Positions 41,282 to 45,890 of a DNA stretch of 45,890 nucleotides are shown one piece after another. Under the pieces are notes generated by a model. That model made no database searches and was not told the DNA's origin. It saw only the letters and a program-made list of their open reading frames with translations. The position numbers were made by a program, and so were the translations under genes. The DNA comes from Fundicoccus ignavus (GTDB taxonomy: Bacteria; Bacillota; Bacilli; Lactobacillales; Aerococcaceae): positions 1 through 45,890 of the forward strand of contig NZ_WJQT01000020.1 of the NCBI RefSeq assembly GCF_009659375.1, read 5' to 3'. Every line of letters starts with the position of its first letter. Positions within the stretch are counted from its first letter, which is position 1.

Positions 41282-42553
41282 GTGGAAAAAAATAGTTTAG
41301 TGTTAGATAAAGTTGCTCAGGCCAATGTAACCGAAGTAGATACAGAGTTTGCTGAAACAAAGGTTACAGGAAATTATCAATCATTTTGGCAGTTAATGAT
41401 GGTGTTAGTTGGTTTTACGTTCTTTTCACCGAGTATGCTTGCTGGAGGGCAGTTAGGCGTCAGTTTAACGGCTAAAAACTTTATAATTGCTATTTTGTTA
41501 GGGAATTTATTCTTAGCAGTTTATACTGGTGTTTTGGCTTATATCGGTCAAAGAACAGGGTTGAACTTGGAACTATTAAATCGTAAAGCCTTTGGAACTC
41601 GCGGTGCTGCTATTCCATCCTTATTAATGGGTGTGACTCAAACCGGTTGGTTTGGTGTTGGGATTGCAATGATTGCGATTCCCTTGTCCAAATTAATGGG
41701 AATCAATAGTTATGTATTAGTCATTATCTTTGGTGTAATGATGACGATTACAGCAATTAAAGGAATGGAAGCTCTTAAGATATTTAGTAGTTTTGCGGTG
41801 CCTTTAATATTGATCTTAGGTTTTTATTCAGTCTATTTAAGTGTTAATGAAGTGAATGGTTTAGGAAATGTATTCTCTGACACCCCGATGAACAGCTTAA
41901 CAATAACACAGGCCTTAAGTATTGTAATTGGGAATTTCATCAGTGGTGGTACAACGACACCTAACTTCACTCGCTTCGGTAAAACTGCTCAACAAGCAAT
42001 TTGGGCGACCGTGGTTGCTTTCTTTATCGGTAATATTGTGATGTTTGCATTCGGAGCAGTCGGAGCTAGTGTGTATGGTGTTGCGGATATCTTCGATGTT
42101 TTAGTGATTCAAAACCTGACATTTCTAGCGATTATCACGTTGACTTTAAATGTTTGGTCAACGAATAATAATGCTTTATATACATCAGGCATAGCAATCA
42201 CGAGTTTGACAAGAGTTCCCTTAAAATTAAGCACAATTCTATCAGGAACTATCGGTACAATTTTTGCCATTGCGCTCTATGATCATTTTGTAAGCTATTT
42301 AAACATACTCGGTGTCATCATCCCTCCAGTAGGTATGGTTTTAATGATTGATTACTTTTTCAATAAACAAGCTTATCAAACGGACGTAAATATAAAATCA
42401 TGGAATATGCCCGCATTAGTAGCTGTAGCAACTGGTGTGATTGTCAGTCTATTGCTTCCGGTAGGTATTTCCGCGGTAAACAGTTTAGTAGTATCAGGTT
42501 TAGTATATGGTGTGTTACAAGTGTTAAACAAGAGAGGAAATAATGAATGTTAA
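41282..42553 (+). CDS. codB: cytosine permease (NCS1 family)
   Basis: A 423-residue, 12-segment NCS1 transporter for cytosine uptake. The MGVTQTGWFGVGIAMIAIPL segment, ISGGTTTPNFTRFGK and NVWSTNNNALYTSGIA are typical of CodB. I choose GTG 41282: AAGGAAGG lies nine bases upstream, and the first ATG of the frame (41252) is in the loop of the attenuator terminator. It overlaps codA by seven bases, so the two genes are translationally coupled. Regulation by the upstream attenuator links uptake to pyrimidine status. Confidence 0.92.
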   Translation: MEKNSLVLDKVAQANVTEVDTEFAETKVTGNYQSFWQLMMVLVGFTFFSPSMLAGGQLGVSLTAKNFIIAILLGNLFLAVYTGVLAYIGQRTGLNLELLNRKAFGTRGAAIPSLLMGVTQTGWFGVGIAMIAIPLSKLMGINSYVLVIIFGVMMTITAIKGMEALKIFSSFAVPLILILGFYSVYLSVNEVNGLGNVFSDTPMNSLTITQALSIVIGNFISGGTTTPNFTRFGKTAQQAIWATVVAFFIGNIVMFAFGAVGASVYGVADIFDVLVIQNLTFLAIITLTLNVWSTNNNALYTSGIAITSLTRVPLKLSTILSGTIGTIFAIALYDHFVSYLNILGVIIPPVGMVLMIDYFFNKQAYQTDVNIKSWNMPALVAVATGVIVSLLLPVGISAVNSLVVSGLVYGVLQVLNKRGNNEC

Positions 42554-43782
42554 TTACAAATGCTTATATTGAAAACTCAACAGAACTTACAAATATCCGT
42601 ATAGAAAATGGTTTTTTTACGGAAATCGCTGCAAATTTAACACCTTTAGCTGGAGAAGAAGTTATCGATGCTGGAAGCAAACTAGTATTACCCCCATTTA
42701 TTGAGCCGCATATTCATTTGGATTCTTGTTTAACGGCTGGAGAGCCTAAGTGGAACGAATCAGGTACTCTATTTGAAGGAATTGAAACGTGGGCTTTACG
42801 TAAACAGTCATTAACTGTTGAAGATATAAAAGAGCGAGTTAATCGTGTAATCCGTATGCAAGCAGCAAATGGCATTCAATTTGTTAGAACTCACGCAGAT
42901 ACGACTGACCCCAATCTGACAACTGTTAAAGCTTTATTAGAGTTAAGAGAGGACTTTAAAGACACGGTTGAAATTCAAGTAGTCGCTTTCCCTCAAGATG
43001 GTATCTTTAGCTCACCAAATGGAAAAGAGTTATTAGAAGAAGCAGTAAAAATGGGTGTAGATGTTGTTGGCGCAATCCCGCATTATGAATTTACACGTGA
43101 ATATGCGGTTGAATCTTTACGCTTTGCAGTTGATTTAGCGGTTAAATATGATAAGTTAGTCGATGTGCATTGTGATGAAATTGACGATGAACAATCACGC
43201 GGATTAGAAGTTTTAGCAGCATTAGCTTTAGAAACAGGTTTAAAGAATAAAGTAACAGCTTCGCATACAACCGCAATGGGTAGCTATAACAATGCGTACG
43301 TGCTTAAACTGATGCGTCTCCTAAAACTTTCAGATATTAATTTTGTTGCGAATCCTCTAGTTAATATTCATTTACAAGGAAGAGCAGATACTTATCCAAA
43401 ACGTCGTGGCTTAACGCGTGTTGAAGAATTAATGGACAATCATAATAACGTTGCCTTTGGGCATGATGATGTATTTGATCCTTGGTACCCATTAGGAGAC
43501 GGTAACATGATGGAAGTCGTTCATATGGGCTTGCATGTTGCGCAAATGATGGGCTACCAACAAATCATGGATAGCTACAAATTTATTACACATAACGCTG
43601 CGCGCACGTTACACATCGAAGACCGTTACGGCATCGAAGTTGGCAAACCAGCAAACTTAATTATTCTAAATGAAACAAACTGGTACAACGCCTTAAACAA
43701 ACGCAGTGAAGTTCTTTATTCAATTAATCGAGGAAATATCATCGCAAGTACTCAACCAAAAGTTAAAGAAGTATTCTTCTAA
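42547..43782 (+). CDS. codA: cytosine deaminase
   Basis: A 411-residue amidohydrolase that converts cytosine to uracil and ammonia. Metal-site residues are visible in FIEPHIHLDSCL, VHCDEIDDEQ, ASHTTAMGSY and FGHDDVFDPWYPLGDGNM, and the length matches E. coli CodA (about 427). The start ATG overlaps the codB stop. With CodB it supplies uracil for UMP salvage, which explains why a PyrR-like attenuator governs the pair. Confidence 0.95.
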   Translation: MLITNAYIENSTELTNIRIENGFFTEIAANLTPLAGEEVIDAGSKLVLPPFIEPHIHLDSCLTAGEPKWNESGTLFEGIETWALRKQSLTVEDIKERVNRVIRMQAANGIQFVRTHADTTDPNLTTVKALLELREDFKDTVEIQVVAFPQDGIFSSPNGKELLEEAVKMGVDVVGAIPHYEFTREYAVESLRFAVDLAVKYDKLVDVHCDEIDDEQSRGLEVLAALALETGLKNKVTASHTTAMGSYNNAYVLKLMRLLKLSDINFVANPLVNIHLQGRADTYPKRRGLTRVEELMDNHNNVAFGHDDVFDPWYPLGDGNMMEVVHMGLHVAQMMGYQQIMDSYKFITHNAARTLHIEDRYGIEVGKPANLIILNETNWYNALNKRSEVLYSINRGNIIASTQPKVKEVFF

Positions 43783-43806
43783 CCAAATACGATTTAATAA
43801 CATTTG

Positions 43807-43862
43807 GCCTCCCAATAAGTTTATAGAGAATCAAATGCTCTGTAAGCTTATGTGGAGGCTAT
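43807..43862 (+). terminator. terminator after codA
   Basis: GCCTCC (43807-43812) pairs with GGAGGC (43854-43859), and inner stretches ATAAG/CTTAT and TATAGAG/CTCTGTA extend the stem. The following sequence is TATTTAT, so the T run is weak. Confidence 0.65.
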
Positions 43863-43866
43863 TTAT

Positions 43867-43917
43867 ATGTCTAAAATATATATCAATGCATTTAACGTAC
43901 GCATTAAATGCATGTAA
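43867..43917 (+). CDS. candidate 16-codon peptide inside an inverted repeat
   Basis: ATG 43867 is preceded by GGAGG at an eight-base spacing and encodes MSKIYINAFNVRIKCM. The region also forms a 10-bp inverted repeat, ATGCATTTAA (43886-43895) with TTAAATGCAT (43904-43913). Its ribosome binding site is within the 3' arm of the codA terminator. It may be a chance ORF; I know no homologue. Confidence 0.2.
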   Translation: MSKIYINAFNVRIKCM

Positions 43918-44012
43918 CACAAGTGATAGGCAGGTCGTTATGTGTCCAGTAGGGGATATAAAAAAGACTAACTCTTGAACAGAAAGTGGTCAATTAATAT
44001 AATTCTGTATAC

Positions 44013-44041
44013 TTTAAATTCTACTAGATTCTTGTTATAAT
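44013..44041 (+). promoter_or_regulatory. promoter of the nucleotidyltransferase module
   Basis: TTTAAA (44013-44018), 17-base spacer and a perfect TATAAT (44036-44041) preceded by TG. Transcription would start near 44048, 26 bases before the first gene. Confidence 0.55.
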
Positions 44042-44073
44042 AAACTTAACATAGAAAAGGGGAGGGAAGTCAG

Positions 44074-44256
44074 ATGGAATCAACGAAAAACATCATTAAA
44101 CAAGTTCGCAAAAAAAGACAGACAAACGTAGTGTATGAGAAAAAATTGATTTTAGAAGTTACTAAAGAGTTAGCTAAAAAATATGACTTCTCATCTGAAA
44201 ATAAGCGACCTAGAACAGATGCCGAGAAAAAAATATTGGACATCTTAGATAAATGA
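44074..44256 (+). CDS. small basic helical protein, putative antitoxin partner
   Basis: A 60-residue, strongly charged protein (ESTKNIIKQVRKKRQ... KRPRTDAEKKILDILDK) predicted to be mostly helical. No signal peptide, membrane segment or clear helix-turn-helix is present. GGGGAGGG precedes the ATG and a good promoter lies upstream. Its stop overlaps the start of the nucleotidyltransferase gene (ATGA), a typical arrangement for toxin-antitoxin pairs, with the small gene first. I do not recognise a family; the antitoxin role is inferred from size, charge and coupling. Confidence 0.7.
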   Translation: MESTKNIIKQVRKKRQTNVVYEKKLILEVTKELAKKYDFSSENKRPRTDAEKKILDILDK

Positions 44257-45185
44257 AGACAACAAAAGATTACATCAATTTATTAGATAAAGTAAAATCC
44301 CTGCACAGATTGGAAAGAGCAATCGAAGTTGTAGGGATAATTTTTGATTTCTATCAACAAAAATGCAACGAAAAATTGAATTATACCGATGATTATTTTG
44401 TGGTTGTTGGTGGTTTAAGTTTGGAATTTTGGACAGATAGTGATTATATGACAAAAGATATTGATATCATTATTACTGAAAATCAAATAATGAATGAAGT
44501 ACTGGGTTTATTAAAGTTTGTAAAAGTAGATGCGCGCCATTGGTATCATGAAGAACTTGATTTAGCAATTGAGTTTCCAACAGGTCCTTATGCTGGAAAC
44601 TATGAGTCTGTCAAAAATTTTGAAACAGAGCTTGGCTTTACGTTTAGAGTAAACTCTGTAGAGGAGATTTTTATTGATCGAGTCAGAAGTATTTTGTATT
44701 TTAATACGGATGATGTTCCGTGGTTGATTCAATTAGCCATAAACTTTGAAATGGATATAGATTATTTAGTTAGTGCGTGTGAGACTTCAAAAGAAAAGGA
44801 ATTTATCGCTGACTTTTTCAATAAGTTACAGAATATGCAGCAAGAAGATCTTCAGTCAAAAATAAATACTTATCGTGAATTGTATGTATCGATTTCAGCG
44901 GATGATTCTTCAATTGACTCACAAAAATATGAACATAGTGATTATTATCCAATACCACTTAGCAATGTGACCATATCGATACCGAATAACATTCATGATG
45001 AAGATAAAAAGGTTAGATTGCTAGGTAGTTTAATGGATGACGAAATTGAATTTCAAACAACAGCAAAGAACTATTATGAAAGTAAGGATTCGGACACTGG
45101 CTTTTACAGAGAAAATATTTATACTATCAATCATAACTTAGTGACGATCGAAGACTTTGAAAGATACTTAGGCATGTTCAGTTAA
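44253..45185 (+). CDS. nucleotidyltransferase-fold protein, putative toxin (AbiEii/DUF6036-like)
   Basis: A 310-residue protein with an N-terminal polymerase-beta-type nucleotidyltransferase domain. The signature is VVVGGLSLEFW (Gly53-Gly54), followed by TKDIDIII, which supplies Asp69 and Asp71; a third acid is Asp103 in ELDLAIEF. SVEEIFIDRVRSIL resembles the DUF6036/AbiEii helical segment. Residues about 190-310 form an extra C-terminal region (YYPIPLSNVTISIPNN, FYRENIYTINHN) I cannot assign. It overlaps the upstream 60-residue gene by four bases. AbiEii-like enzymes add nucleotides to tRNA and act as toxins or phage abortive-infection factors; that role here is inference. Confidence 0.78.
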   Translation: MKTTKDYINLLDKVKSLHRLERAIEVVGIIFDFYQQKCNEKLNYTDDYFVVVGGLSLEFWTDSDYMTKDIDIIITENQIMNEVLGLLKFVKVDARHWYHEELDLAIEFPTGPYAGNYESVKNFETELGFTFRVNSVEEIFIDRVRSILYFNTDDVPWLIQLAINFEMDIDYLVSACETSKEKEFIADFFNKLQNMQQEDLQSKINTYRELYVSISADDSSIDSQKYEHSDYYPIPLSNVTISIPNNIHDEDKKVRLLGSLMDDEIEFQTTAKNYYESKDSDTGFYRENIYTINHNLVTIEDFERYLGMFS

Positions 45186-45198
45186 AAAGAGAGAAGAG

Positions 45199-45237
45199 AG
45201 CGAATTAAGTTATGAACTTTCGTAAACTTAATTCGCT
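45199..45237 (+). terminator. hairpin after the nucleotidyltransferase gene
   Basis: AGCGAATTAAGTT (45199-45211) pairs perfectly with AACTTAATTCGCT (45225-45237), 14 bases after the stop. There is no T run, so termination may be weak. Confidence 0.55.
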
Positions 45238-45358
45238 AATTTAATTTACAAACTTGGGTTTACATAATATATAGTAGCTTTTTCACAAACTCAAGTTAGT
45301 TATATATGAGTTAAATAACATGATAGTTAATTGATATATGATTAGTATTTATATTACA

Positions 45359-45393
45359 GACCTACTAACCGAAAATGGTTAGTAGGTCTTTTT
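45359..45393 (+). terminator. strong rho-independent terminator with no adjacent gene
   Basis: GACCTACTAACC (45359-45370) pairs perfectly with GGTTAGTAGGTC (45377-45388), followed by five T. It is 170 bases after the nucleotidyltransferase gene and outside the IS element, so it may end an unannotated transcript or back up the earlier hairpin. Confidence 0.8.
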
Positions 45394-45424
45394 GTATTTC
45401 CCAAAAAATAAAAAGGACGTGTAT

Positions 45425-45890
45425 TAATATGACGAATTGCAATAATTATTGCGACATTTTTTTCTTTACTCAATTAATGAAGTTTCGTGCATGAATTTTT
45501 CTAAAGGTGTTTGATAATTCAGACATTTTCTTGGTCGATTATTCATTAGCCATAAAGCCGTGAATAATTCAGTTTCACTCACTTTAGCTAAATCAGTTTT
45601 CTTCGGAAAGAATTCGCGCATTAAGCCATTCGAATTTTCGTTTGTCCCTCTTTGCCAAGCGCTGTAGGCATCCGCAAAGTAGAAATCAATGCCTAATGCC
45701 TCTACTTCTGGATAGCAAGCGAATTCTTTCCCGCGATCGGAAGTAAATGATTTTAAGGCGTGCTCAGGCAGATTACTTGTTAACTGCTCAATTGCATTGT
45801 GCATAGCGTCTTTAGTGCGGTTAGGTATCAGAAAAGCAAGGTATAAACGACTTTTACGCTCTGCGAAGGTCGCTAAACAACCTTTACTCC
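45425..45890 (-). mobile_element. IS30-family insertion sequence, right part truncated by the window end
   Basis: An IS30-type transposase gene runs off the window. Past its stop there is a 14-bp perfect palindrome, GCAATAATTATTGC (45439-45452), likely within or next to the terminal inverted repeat. The exact end and target duplication cannot be set without the other end. Confidence 0.7.
45466..45890 (-). CDS. IS30-family transposase, C-terminal part (partial)
   Basis: The frame is open from the window edge to the stop at 45466 (about 141 codons). It starts inside the catalytic core (GCLATFAERKSRLYLAFL), with the second catalytic Asp in TSDRGKEFACY and the Glu in RGTNENSNGLMREFFPK, the DDE pattern of IS30 transposases. 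The N-terminal helix-turn-helix and first Asp lie beyond the window. No frameshift or stop is seen, so the visible part looks intact. Confidence 0.93.
   Translation of the reverse strand, partial: SKGCLATFAERKSRLYLAFLIPNRTKDAMHNAIEQLTSNLPEHALKSFTSDRGKEFACYPEVEALGIDFYFADAYSAWQRGTNENSNGLMREFFPKKTDLAKVSETELFTALWLMNNRPRKCLNYQTPLEKFMHETSLIE

Noticed and set aside
43706..43978. Plus-strand open frame overlapping the codA 3' end
   Set aside because: It starts inside codA in another frame and runs through the terminator; no coding character.

Overview
The window is low-GC Gram-positive DNA. Genes start after strong Shine-Dalgarno sequences, and there are T-box leaders, many rho-independent terminators and a PyrR-like attenuator. 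Protein content (opuA-type transporter, C39-like peptidases, an MtaR/CpsY-like regulator, DUF1002/DUF4767 secreted protein) fits a member of the Lactobacillales. Aerococcaceae or a close relative is my best guess; no rRNA or other marker settles it. No tRNA, rRNA or CRISPR array was seen.

Layout. 0.1-3.8 kb: a secreted DUF1002 protein, an HpcH/HpaI aldolase and an aldo/keto reductase. 3.85-7.25 kb: a branched-chain amino acid operon (ilvE, a fumarylacetoacetase-fold hydratase, an orphan LivJ-type binding protein) behind a 19-codon isoleucine-rich leader peptide and an attenuator. 7.3-11.9 kb: oligoendopeptidase F-like gene, then a MetE-C-terminal-like methyltransferase divergent from a LysR regulator, and an ArsC/Spx-family protein. 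12.2-17.2 kb: two membrane-anchored C39-like peptidases, a DUF4097 protein, a metallo-beta-lactamase-fold hydrolase and an MFS transporter broken by one amber codon. 17.5-21.4 kb: an alpha/beta hydrolase, two tandem M20 amidohydrolase paralogues and a decayed membrane protein. 21.4-26.8 kb: two tandem arginine T-boxes (specifiers CGC and CGT) followed by argB-argC-argJ-argD, the glutamate-to-ornithine route. 26.8-32.3 kb: purine-type permease plus phosphoribosyltransferase, then a glycine betaine/proline ABC transporter. 32.6-37.2 kb: PepSY protein, DbpA-like helicase, alpha/beta hydrolase, pRiA4b ORF-3-like protein. 37.2-39.2 kb: a decayed zone where a GH127 pseudogene is joined to a 5'-truncated gpsA-like gene. 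39.6-43.8 kb: rsuA-family pseudouridine synthase, universal stress protein, and codBA behind a three-state attenuator. 44.0-45.2 kb: a two-gene nucleotidyltransferase module resembling a toxin-antitoxin or abortive-infection pair. The right edge enters an IS30-family element.

Three themes stand out. First, nutrient sensing by RNA: a leader-peptide attenuator (Ile), two T-boxes (Arg) and a PyrR-like attenuator (pyrimidine) control three neighbouring metabolic operons. Second, a dispersed intergenic repeat of about 200-250 bp, a long imperfect palindrome, occurs about seven times, nearly always starting just past a terminator or at a gene end. Third, gene decay: single-base nonsense mutations, frameshifts and deletion fusions affect at least four loci. 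The best candidate for an undescribed system is the 60-residue basic protein plus nucleotidyltransferase at 44.07-45.19 kb.
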